In this document: positions 1 to 6,377 of the stretch, piece by piece | How positions within the stretch are numbered: position 1 is the stretch's first letter | Layout: every line of letters starts with the position of its first letter | Assembly (NCBI GenBank): GCA_022848805.1 | Contig: JAJISI010000024.1 | Span: 1-13,072, forward strand | Direction: 5' to 3' | DNA: 13,072 bases | Origin: Thermoplasmatota archaeon | GTDB lineage: Archaea; Thermoplasmatota; Thermoplasmata; UBA10834 | Translations under genes and position numbers: made by a program | The notes under the pieces: model-generated | Seen by the model: the letters and a program-made list of their open reading frames with translations, nothing else | Database searches by the model: none | Told to the model about the DNA's origin: nothing

Positions 1-1
1 G

Positions 2-1333
2 GAGATGTTCATAATATCCGGGGTCATGATGGTCACAGGAGCGGTCCTGATGGCCATGTTCAACAGCGACCTCATGCTGGTCGGCCTCGTGAGGGTTTTC
101 GGAAGGGGCAGGAACCTGCTCCCGGTGTTCAGGGCGGCGATCAGCTACCCGATGAACAAGAAGTTCCGAACGGGGTTGTCCCTGTTCATGTTCTCTCTGA
201 TAATGTTCACAGTGGTCGTCATAGCCATGATGGCATCGTTCCAGAGGGAAAGCGTGGACACGCTAACGGAGCAGTTCTCAGGCGGGTACGATGTGATCGG
301 AATAACCTTCAGGGACTTGCCGAACGACGAGATGTCCTCCGGTCTTGACAGGCTGAGCGAAGCGGTAGGCGCGCCTGCGGTCGACAGAGTCTCAGGAGCG
401 CTGATAGCCAGCATCGATCTTGTGCCGGAAGGAGACAACGAGTCGTACCAGCGTTCCCTGATAGGATTCGACGAATTGGTAATCGAGGGGGGAGGATTCT
501 CCCTTGCGGATAGGTCGACCGACTACGAGACGGATGCGGATGCATGGTCTGCGCTCGCGGCCGACCGCAGCGTCGCCATCGTGGACGGCAGCGTGATACC
601 GCAGATGCACGGCGGTTTCGAATCCCTCCTGAGCCTGAGCCTCGATGTTGGGCAGACGATCACCGTGACGGTCTTCAACGGCACGACCGTGAACCTGACG
701 GTGATCGGGATAATGGACCAGATGTTCCTCCAAGGTATCTTCGTATCCGATGATTTCGTGGCTGAGCTTGCGCCGTCGAGCGCGAAGATGCTGCATTATT
801 TCTCGATCGAGGAGGGAACCGGTCTGACGAACGCCGAGGTCGCCGAGCAGATCGAGAGAGTGTTCGTCGAGTACGGGATGACGACGATAGTGATCAGGGA
901 CACGATCGAGATGGTGTTCAGCATGGTAGCCTCGATCATGCAGCTCATGGAGATATTCCTCGGGATGGGGCTGATCGTGGGCATAACTGGCCTCGGAATC
1001 ATAACCATACGGAATGTCGCCGAGAGGAGGCAGGAGATCGGCGTGATGAGAGCCATCGGATATCAGAGGGACATGATACTGAAATCCTTCGTCCTGGAGA
1101 CTTCGTTCGTGTCTCTCCTTGGCATAACCCTCGGGTTGGTGCTGGGACTCGCTCTGTCGTACCAGCTACATAGCTGGGGAGGGTTCTCCGAAGTTTCTCC
1201 GTTCGTCATCCCGTGGTTCGACATAATCCTCGTGACTGTGGTCGCATTCACTATCACACTGCTGTCCACATTGCCGCCGTCGAGAGCGGCTGCCAGACTG
1301 GCTCCTGCTGAGGCTTTAAGAAGGATAGACTGA
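2..1333 (+). CDS. ABC transporter permease, FtsX/MacB type (5'-truncated)
   Basis: C-terminal part of a membrane permease of the FtsX/MacB superfamily, which works with an ATPase to drive lipoprotein/peptide export or cell-envelope remodelling; the substrate cannot be told here. The reading frame is open to the left edge, so the first ATG (position 5) is probably internal. Numbering from that Met, hydrophobic segments lie at about 1-27, 55-78, 312-340, 362-386 and 402-424. The stretch from about 80 to 305 is a large soluble, presumably extracellular, domain. The last three helices and the closing PSRAAARLAPAEALRR tail, preceded by a RRQEIGVMRAIGY loop, are the family hallmark. The helix at 1-27 precedes the helix-domain-three-helix module, so the whole protein probably has a second FtsX module upstream, as in many long archaeal permeases. 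It is followed 55 bp later by the rib operon, with no evident functional link. Confidence 0.85.
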   Translation, partial: EMFIISGVMMVTGAVLMAMFNSDLMLVGLVRVFGRGRNLLPVFRAAISYPMNKKFRTGLSLFMFSLIMFTVVVIAMMASFQRESVDTLTEQFSGGYDVIGITFRDLPNDEMSSGLDRLSEAVGAPAVDRVSGALIASIDLVPEGDNESYQRSLIGFDELVIEGGGFSLADRSTDYETDADAWSALAADRSVAIVDGSVIPQMHGGFESLLSLSLDVGQTITVTVFNGTTVNLTVIGIMDQMFLQGIFVSDDFVAELAPSSAKMLHYFSIEEGTGLTNAEVAEQIERVFVEYGMTTIVIRDTIEMVFSMVASIMQLMEIFLGMGLIVGITGLGIITIRNVAERRQEIGVMRAIGYQRDMILKSFVLETSFVSLLGITLGLVLGLALSYQLHSWGGFSEVSPFVIPWFDIILVTVVAFTITLLSTLPPSRAAARLAPAEALRRID

Positions 1334-1360
1334 TACCTTCGGGATAGTAGCTACAGCATC

Positions 1361-1369
1361 CATATTATC
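1361..1369 (+). promoter_or_regulatory. Putative TATA box of the rib operon
   Basis: The AT-rich CATATTATC lies in the 55-bp gap between the permease stop and ribB. Its centre is about 24-25 nt before the ribB ATG at 1389, the archaeal TATA-to-start-site distance, so a leaderless ribB mRNA is predicted. No convincing Shine-Dalgarno sequence precedes ribB, which agrees. This is inference from spacing only. Confidence 0.45.
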
Positions 1370-1388
1370 AGGATGCGGCATCGTCGGA

Positions 1389-2099
1389 ATGATGGCTTCA
1401 GCTACCGTGCTAAAAGCATTGGACGCCTTGGCAGAAGGCCGTTTCGTCCTCGTCTACGACGCAGACGGAAGGGAGGAGGAGACGGACATGGTCATCGCAT
1501 CACAGCACATCACGTCGCAGGCCATACGGACCATGCGCAAGGACGCGGGTGGACTGATATGCACTACGGCCGATTCGAAGATCCAGGAAGCCCTCGGTCT
1601 GCCGTTCCTGTCGGAGATATTCAAGGACATGGGCACGAAGTTCCCAGTGATGGACGAGCTCATACCCGACGACATCCCGTACGATGTCAAATCCGCCTTC
1701 GGAATAACCATCAACCATAGAAAGACTTTCACCGGGATCACCGACAACGACCGCTCGCTTACCATCAAAGAGTTCTCCAACCTCGCCCGCGAAGCCGTCT
1801 CCAAAGAAGACGGATGGGGCAAGAGAGAGCTCGGAAAGGGGTTCAGGGCGCCCGGCCATGTCCATCTACTGAATGCGTCGCAGAGGATTCTGGAGACCCG
1901 GTTCGGACACACCGAACTCTCAACGGCCCTGGTCATCATGGCGGGGTTGGTGCCATCCGCGACGGTGTGCGAGATGATGGGGGATGACGGAAATGCCCTT
2001 TCGAAGGCAGAGGCGTTTGCCTACGCTGAAGAGAATGACCTGATATCCCTCGAAGGGTCGGATATCGTCTCCGCATGGAAGGAATTCCGTACGAGGTGA
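1389..2099 (+). CDS. ribB: 3,4-dihydroxy-2-butanone-4-phosphate synthase
   Basis: Cytosolic enzyme that converts ribulose 5-phosphate to 3,4-dihydroxy-2-butanone 4-phosphate plus formate, the four-carbon precursor of the lumazine ring in riboflavin synthesis; Mg-dependent. At 236 residues it is a stand-alone archaeal-type RibB without a GTP cyclohydrolase II fusion. Visible motifs: the acidic active-site loop REEETDM (28-34; Asp33 and the Glu residues are the expected catalytic/metal ligands), KDAGGLIC (51-58), NHRKTFTGITDNDR (109-122), RAPGHV (153-158) and GHTE (173-176), followed by CEMMGDDG. The order and wording of these blocks match what I recall of the Methanocaldococcus enzyme. ATG codons at 1389 and 1392 are both possible starts; the upstream TATA-like box favours a leaderless start here. 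It is the first gene of ribB-ribL-ribC-ribH, and its stop lies inside the ribosome-binding stretch of ribL. Confidence 0.96.
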   Translation: MMASATVLKALDALAEGRFVLVYDADGREEETDMVIASQHITSQAIRTMRKDAGGLICTTADSKIQEALGLPFLSEIFKDMGTKFPVMDELIPDDIPYDVKSAFGITINHRKTFTGITDNDRSLTIKEFSNLAREAVSKEDGWGKRELGKGFRAPGHVHLLNASQRILETRFGHTELSTALVIMAGLVPSATVCEMMGDDGNALSKAEAFAYAEENDLISLEGSDIVSAWKEFRTR

Positions 2100-2104
2100 G
2101 AAGT

Positions 2105-2560
2105 TTGGTCCGTGTGCTTGCCACCGGTGTTTTCGACATCATACACCTAGGCCACCTTCACTACTTCGAAGAGTCCAAGAAACTTGGTGACGAGCTTGTC
2201 GTGATAGTGGCGACCGATAATACGGCGCGAAAGAGGAAGCACGAGCCGATAACGCCCGAGGCCATGAGGCTCGAGCTCGTGCAAGGCCTGAAACCAGTCG
2301 ATCGGGCGGTTCTCGGGAAAGATGATGCGGACATATTCGAGATCGTTACGGACATCAAGCCCGACATAATCACGATAGGGTTCGACCAGACTTTCGAACC
2401 CGAGCAGATGGAAGCTGACCTCAAGTCGAGAGGGATCGACGTCAGAGTCGTCAGAATGCCGCATCTGGACCACGATCTCGACGGCACAAGGAAGATCATA
2501 CGCAAGGTCATCGAGTTCCACAACGCTGACAAGAAGCTCTCGGTGGTGGAGAAAAGATGA
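2105..2560 (+). CDS. ribL: FAD synthetase, RibL type (FMN adenylyltransferase)
   Basis: Small cytidylyltransferase-fold nucleotidyltransferase; archaeal RibL transfers AMP from ATP to FMN to make FAD. Numbered from the TTG at 2105 the protein has 151 residues, close to the roughly 150 of the Methanocaldococcus protein. Signature pieces are TGVFDIIHLGH (7-17, with the HxGH nucleotide-binding histidines 14 and 17), RKRK (42-45) and IGFDQ (91-95). I prefer TTG 2105 because GAGGTGA (2093-2099), which overlaps the ribB stop, sits 5 nt upstream, and the protein then begins directly at the first beta strand. An ATG at 2075 would add ten residues and overlap ribB by 25 bp; a GTG at 2096 is a third option. 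Its stop overlaps the ribC start as ATGA, so the genes are translationally coupled. The protein contains no cysteine, unlike characterised RibL. A glycerol-3-phosphate or other cytidylyltransferase is possible by sequence alone, but the operon argues for RibL. Confidence 0.87.
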   Translation: MVRVLATGVFDIIHLGHLHYFEESKKLGDELVVIVATDNTARKRKHEPITPEAMRLELVQGLKPVDRAVLGKDDADIFEIVTDIKPDIITIGFDQTFEPEQMEADLKSRGIDVRVVRMPHLDHDLDGTRKIIRKVIEFHNADKKLSVVEKR

Positions 2561-3021
2561 AACGCATCGGGATTGCCGACACCACGTTCGCGAGGGTCGA
2601 CATGGGCCGAATGGCGGAGGAAGAGCTGAAGAAGACGGGGACGGGGTTCAAGGTCGAGAGATACATAGTTCCAGGAGTCAAAGACCTCCCGGTAGCCGTC
2701 AAGAAGCTCATAGAGGAAAGACAGTGCGACATCGTGATGGCCCTCGGAATGCCAGGGCCGGAAAACATCGACAAGATGTGCGCTCACGAGGCCTCGACAG
2801 GACTCATACAGGTACAGCTCATGACGAATACCCATGTGATCGAGGTATTCGTTCACGAGGATGAGGCAAAGGACGCCAAGGAGTTAGCTTGGCTTGCAGA
2901 GCGAAGGACGAGGGAGCACGCAGTCAACGCTTACGACATGCTCTTCAGGCCGAGCAGGCTGGCGGCCAGTTCGGGCAAGGGGCTCAGGCAGGGCTTCGAT
3001 GATGCTGGGCCAATAATGTAA
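2557..3021 (+). CDS. ribC: Riboflavin synthase, archaeal type
   Basis: Archaeal riboflavin synthase, which dismutates two 6,7-dimethyl-8-ribityllumazines to riboflavin and the pyrimidinedione. This class is unrelated to bacterial RibE and is a paralogue of lumazine synthase. The 154 residues match the usual length. Clear blocks are GIADTTFARVDM (5-16), VPGVKDLPVAVKKL (38-51), CDIVMALGMPG (57-67), CAHEAS (75-80), QLMTNTHVIEVFVHEDEAKD (87-106) and the C-terminal GKGLRQGFDDAGP. The central VPG.kDLPVAVK block is plainly homologous to VPGVFDIPLAVK of the downstream RibH, which shows the shared ancestry. The start ATG overlaps the ribL stop by 4 nt (ATGA). Confidence is high because the whole length fits the family. 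Confidence 0.97.
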   Translation: MKRIGIADTTFARVDMGRMAEEELKKTGTGFKVERYIVPGVKDLPVAVKKLIEERQCDIVMALGMPGPENIDKMCAHEASTGLIQVQLMTNTHVIEVFVHEDEAKDAKELAWLAERRTREHAVNAYDMLFRPSRLAASSGKGLRQGFDDAGPIM

Positions 3022-3052
3022 GAATCATGATATCAACAGGAGGATGAGAGAG

Positions 3053-3466
3053 ATGGCGAAGAAATACAGTATCGGCGTCGTGTGCAGCGAGTTCAACTTC
3101 GACCTCACGCAGACGATGCTCGAGATGGCGAAGAAACACGCGAAGTTCCTCGACGTGGACGTTGCGAAAGTCTTGATGGTACCAGGAGTGTTCGACATAC
3201 CCCTGGCAGTGAAGGCGCTGATGAAGGAGAAGACCATTGACGCCGTCGTGACCATCGGTGCGGTCATCGAGGGGGAGACAGAGCATGACCAGGTGGTCAT
3301 AGGCCAAGCTGCCAGGAAGATAACAGACCTCGCGGTGGAGTACGAGAAACCCGTCGGACTAGGTATAACGGGTCCCGGCATGAGCAGACTCCAGGCGGAG
3401 GACAGGATCGAGCGGGCGAAGAACGCCGTAGAGGCCGTCGTGAAGCAGCTCAAGATGTTCAAGTGA
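3053..3466 (+). CDS. ribH: 6,7-dimethyl-8-ribityllumazine synthase
   Basis: Lumazine synthase condenses 3,4-dihydroxy-2-butanone 4-phosphate (the RibB product) with the ribitylaminopyrimidine to give the substrate of RibC; the family forms pentamers or icosahedral 60-mers. With the ATG at 3053 it has 137 residues. Visible are the EFNFDLT substrate loop (13-19), VPGVFDIPLAVK (43-54), GAVIEGETEHDQV (69-81, with the conserved proton-transfer His78) and ITGPGMSRLQAE (105-116, with the phosphate-binding Arg112). I chose 3053 because AGGAGG (3038-3043) stands 9 nt before it; the ATG at 3044 directly abuts that motif and would be too close, and would add only three residues. It is 31 bp after ribC, so still operonic. 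The gap to the next gene is 39 bp with no AT-rich promoter, so read-through into it is likely. Confidence 0.96.
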   Translation: MAKKYSIGVVCSEFNFDLTQTMLEMAKKHAKFLDVDVAKVLMVPGVFDIPLAVKALMKEKTIDAVVTIGAVIEGETEHDQVVIGQAARKITDLAVEYEKPVGLGITGPGMSRLQAEDRIERAKNAVEAVVKQLKMFK

Positions 3467-3505
3467 GCGCCGCCCCGCAAACCAGGGGACCTTGGAGCGT
3501 TAGAC

Positions 3506-5422
3506 GTGGCAGCTGTAAGACTGGGCAAGATGCACCTTCGTTGGTGCGATTCATGCAATGTTCCTGTTCTGGAACAGGGCGAATGCAGCAAGTGCAGCAC
3601 CAGCACGAGAGAAGTTAAGATCACTCCGCCAGGGGACGCTAGGCCTGCCTTCGATCACGACATCCGGACGATCCGGAAGCTCATAGACACTCAGTTCGGA
3701 CCTGGATGCGGGGAGGTCGCCGTACCGACAGGACGGCTGGTACTCCTGAACAAAGCTCCTGACCTGGACCGCATGGATGAGGTAGTGCTGGATGGAATGG
3801 TCATCGGGGCTGTTAGGTTCGACATCGCACGAGGGGAGAAGTTCCTTCCTAGAGGAGTCACGGCGTCGAGGATGGAAAAGACCATCTCCCGCGGGTGGGT
3901 ACGCGTCGACAGAGGAGCTTTGGAGTCGATTCGGGAGAGGAGTGCGAGCGCCCTCGCGGTCGGAGTATCCGACGCTGCGGAAGGGATCGAACCCGGAGAC
4001 GATGTCATAGTGCTCGACCCGGACGGGAAGGCAGTCTCCGTCGGGGTGGCCAAGATGTCCACCGCCGACATCAGGACGGCAAAGAGGGGCACCGCAGTCA
4101 AGACACGATGGGTCGCAGACGGCTCTGTAGCTGGCACACCGAACGATGGAACCCCGTCGTGGGACGATGCGATCCTTGCGAACAGGGAGGTCATCGATCG
4201 AAGGGTATCTGAAGCGGCGAGGTTCGTCAGAGATGTCGTGAGGAAAAACGACCTGCCAGTGGCGGTGTCGTTCAGTGGAGGGAAGGACAGTCTCGCAACG
4301 CTCCTGCTCGTCATGGAGAGCGGCATCTCTCCGAAGATGATCTTCGTCGACACCGGCCTTGAGTTCGAGGAAACACTCAAGAATGTGCGCGACACAGCAG
4401 CGAGGCATTCTTTGGAGCTGATAACGGAGAGCGCTGGTGACGGCTTCTGGAGGAACGTCGACTTGTTCGGACCACCAGCGAAGGATTTCAGGTGGTGCTG
4501 CAAGACTTGCAAGCTCGGTCCTGCGACTAGGCTCATACAGAAGAACTTCCCGGGCGGCGTGCTCTCGTTCATCGGTCAGAGAGCATACGAGTCCCAGAAC
4601 AGAGCACGGAAGGGCAGGGTATGGAGAAACCCGTGGACCCCGAACCAGCTGGGAGCCTCCCCGATACAGAACTGGACGGCGTTGCACGTATGGTTCTACC
4701 TGTTTGACAGGAAGGAACCCTTCAATCCGCTATACGAGAGAGGGTTCGAGAGGATCGGGTGCTACCTATGCCCCTCCGCGGACCTCGCAGAGCTGAAACA
4801 CGCAAGGGAACTCAACGGCGAATACAGCCGTTGGCAGGAATATCTCACATCATACTCACAGAAACATGACATGCCGGAGGAATGGCTCTCCAAAGACCTG
4901 TGGAGATGGAGGAGGGTCCCACGGTCCATCCTCGACGCTCTGGGTCTGAAGGCCTCGCCCGTCGGTGCGTCACACGGTCGCTCCGGTGACAACGTCCCAA
5001 TCGGGTTCCAGAGCACCGAAGGTTACAGCCCTTGCGTCGAAGGGATGAGCATGGAAGGCGTCTTCAGCCGAGAGCTCGACATGAGCCGGGTTTCCAACCT
5101 CCTGAACGTCCTGGGGGAAGTGACGGTCTCACCGGATGGCAGGATAGCCGAGGTGGACCGAATAACCGTCTTCGCCGAGGGGCCTGTAATGATCAAGGCA
5201 CACGACGAAGAGGCGTTGAGGACCAAGGCCTCCCGTCTGAAGGAAGTGGTCCTCAGGGCCATGGAGTGCGCAGGGTGTGGGATATGCGTCTCAAGATGCC
5301 CCGAGAGTGCCCTGGAACTGGATGGACGTGTGAAGATCGATGAGAACAGATGCTCCCACTGCGGACAGTGCCTAGGTCCCTGCCCGGTCGTTCAGTTCAG
5401 AGAGGATCAACAGGACATATGA
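3506..5422 (+). CDS. PAPS-reductase-fold protein with zinc ribbon, PUA-like and 2x[4Fe-4S] ferredoxin domains
   Basis: Large (638 aa) cytosolic protein of the archaeal PAPS reductase-like group; its substrate is unknown to me. Domains in order: zinc ribbon (WCDSCN...CSKC, about residues 13-32); a PUA-like nucleic-acid-binding domain at about 90-205, ending in GIEPGDDVIVL and VSVGVAKMS; an ATP-pyrophosphatase/PAPS reductase domain at about 235-480 with the PP-loop SGGKDS (256-261), WCCKTCK (Cys331, 332, 335), SPIQNWTALHVWFY and GCYLC (Cys419, 422); a linker domain (about 520-585); and a C-terminal dicluster ferredoxin with two CxxCxxCxxxCP motifs. CC-X86-CxxC resembles the [4Fe-4S] ligands of assimilatory APS reductases, but the catalytic ECGxH tail motif is absent. 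With the PUA and zinc-ribbon domains, this points to RNA or protein thiolation, or another sulfur-transfer role, rather than sulfate assimilation (inference). GTG start, with GGAG (3494-3497) 8 nt upstream; an ATG at 3530 is the alternative. Confidence 0.85.
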   Translation: MAAVRLGKMHLRWCDSCNVPVLEQGECSKCSTSTREVKITPPGDARPAFDHDIRTIRKLIDTQFGPGCGEVAVPTGRLVLLNKAPDLDRMDEVVLDGMVIGAVRFDIARGEKFLPRGVTASRMEKTISRGWVRVDRGALESIRERSASALAVGVSDAAEGIEPGDDVIVLDPDGKAVSVGVAKMSTADIRTAKRGTAVKTRWVADGSVAGTPNDGTPSWDDAILANREVIDRRVSEAARFVRDVVRKNDLPVAVSFSGGKDSLATLLLVMESGISPKMIFVDTGLEFEETLKNVRDTAARHSLELITESAGDGFWRNVDLFGPPAKDFRWCCKTCKLGPATRLIQKNFPGGVLSFIGQRAYESQNRARKGRVWRNPWTPNQLGASPIQNWTALHVWFYLFDRKEPFNPLYERGFERIGCYLCPSADLAELKHARELNGEYSRWQEYLTSYSQKHDMPEEWLSKDLWRWRRVPRSILDALGLKASPVGASHGRSGDNVPIGFQSTEGYSPCVEGMSMEGVFSRELDMSRVSNLLNVLGEVTVSPDGRIAEVDRITVFAEGPVMIKAHDEEALRTKASRLKEVVLRAMECAGCGICVSRCPESALELDGRVKIDENRCSHCGQCLGPCPVVQFREDQQDI

Positions 5423-6276
5423 GCCATCAGCGCCTCAATGGCTGCGGAGACATCCGTCACCCTCGCACCCCACGGGACTATGGCGATGTTACCCTTGATA
5501 TCGAAACCGTCTTTCACCTTACAGCACTTCGTCAGAACGGGACCGTCAATTCCGATCTTCTGCAGGATGTCAACGGGACACATGTTGACCATATGCGCCT
5601 CCGAGCCGTAGACCGCTTTGAATACCCTCGCGGACAGGCTGCATCCGACGACGATAACCTCTTCGATCTGTTCAGGTGACAAAGCAGGGGGGTCGTCCAT
5701 GTAGCCGATCTTTCCCTTGTGGTCCAGGCCGGACGCCCTACACGGGAAGAGCACCGAACGAGCTTCAGACAGTCCTTCGAGGGTGTTCAGGTCCTCCTCG
5801 ATGACTTCGTATCGCACATAATGGTCCTGTAGGATGGAACGCAGTGCCTCTTCGACCAATCCGACCAGCTTCGTCGGGCTCGGCGGGACAACATCGAATA
5901 TCGTAAGACTGAACGGTTCCTGATCTACGAAGAAAGAGATATGTTCAGACATCCCACGAACGATGACACATCGTGTTCCGACGGACTTCTGGAGGCGCCC
6001 CATCTCAGAAGCCGAAAGCACATCAAGAGACGGCTCGTCGACGAACGACGTCTCTCCCGGAAGGGACACGATGTTCACCGATGACACCGGCACAAGGACG
6101 CTGTTCATCGTATCCTTCCCGATCTCCGCAACGGCCCAGGTATCTCCGCGGTTCAGGACCATGTATCTTGTCCGAATATAGGCCCTGGTTTCCATCAGAT
6201 GCGACCGGATCTGCTCTTCGGTGAGCTCGAACCCCACCGAGTGGACGCTGACCTCCTTGCAGTGGCTCGGGAACAT
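5407..6276 (-). CDS. Conserved-looking cysteine-rich protein of unknown function
   Basis: I do not recognise a characterised function. The 289-residue protein is soluble, with no signal peptide or membrane helix. Its C-terminal half looks like the constrained part, with short cysteine motifs FPCRASGLDHKGKIGYMD (Cys179), VVGCSLSARVFKAVYG (Cys212), NMCPVD (Cys233), TKCCKV (Cys251-252) and then NIAIVPWG. Such spaced cysteines could bind a metal or an Fe-S cluster, or be redox active (inference). I have the impression that similar proteins occur in methanogens, but this was not searched. The ATG at 6276 lacks a Shine-Dalgarno sequence; an AT-rich CTAATTA about 26-30 nt upstream suits a leaderless mRNA. 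A GTG at 6237 with AGGAGGTCA upstream was considered, but the 13-nt gap is too long. The gene converges on the PAPS-reductase-like gene with a 16-bp overlap of coding ends, and is divergent from the GNAT gene. Confidence 0.8.
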   Translation of the reverse strand: MFPSHCKEVSVHSVGFELTEEQIRSHLMETRAYIRTRYMVLNRGDTWAVAEIGKDTMNSVLVPVSSVNIVSLPGETSFVDEPSLDVLSASEMGRLQKSVGTRCVIVRGMSEHISFFVDQEPFSLTIFDVVPPSPTKLVGLVEEALRSILQDHYVRYEVIEEDLNTLEGLSEARSVLFPCRASGLDHKGKIGYMDDPPALSPEQIEEVIVVGCSLSARVFKAVYGSEAHMVNMCPVDILQKIGIDGPVLTKCCKVKDGFDIKGNIAIVPWGARVTDVSAAIEALMAHMSC

Positions 6277-6300
6277 GGTTTATCGCGTGATGTACATGGT

Positions 6301-6307
6301 TAATTAG
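6301..6307 (-). promoter_or_regulatory. Putative TATA box of the 5407-6276 gene
   Basis: On the minus strand CTAATTA is centred about 28 nt upstream of the ATG at 6276, consistent with transcription starting at or next to the start codon. It is the most AT-rich stretch of the 101-bp divergent gap. Spacing-based inference only. Confidence 0.35.
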
Positions 6308-6329
6308 TAGATAGAACCAACGCTCCAGA

Positions 6330-6338
6330 AAGGATAAA
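6330..6338 (+). promoter_or_regulatory. Putative TATA box of the GNAT acetyltransferase gene
   Basis: AAGGATAAA is centred near 6334, so transcription would start near 6360. That leaves a short leader of about 18 nt containing GGAG (6366-6369) before the TTG start at 6378. The agreement of the three elements is the evidence; the box itself is only a moderate match to the archaeal consensus. Confidence 0.35.
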
Positions 6339-6377
6339 TGGGAGGGGGCGCAATCATGCAACGCCGGAGATGGCTCC

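Noticed and set aside
1462..1488. REEETDM loop of RibB as an unusual active-site change
   Set aside because: Comparison with remembered RENEGDM (E. coli) and REGETDM (Methanocaldococcus) shows that the middle position varies naturally and the catalytic acidic residues are kept.
3551..4687. Long open frame (378 codons) on the minus strand, antisense to the PAPS-reductase-like gene
   Set aside because: Its translation is Arg/Pro-rich and low in recognisable motifs, whereas the plus-strand frame contains several intact conserved domains; it is a GC-rich shadow frame.
6235..6260. GTG at 6237 as the start of the cysteine-rich minus-strand gene, based on a strong AGGAGGTCA
   Set aside because: The gap from the motif to the GTG is about 13 nt, too long for normal use. 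The ATG at 6276 with an upstream AT-rich box fits a leaderless mRNA better.
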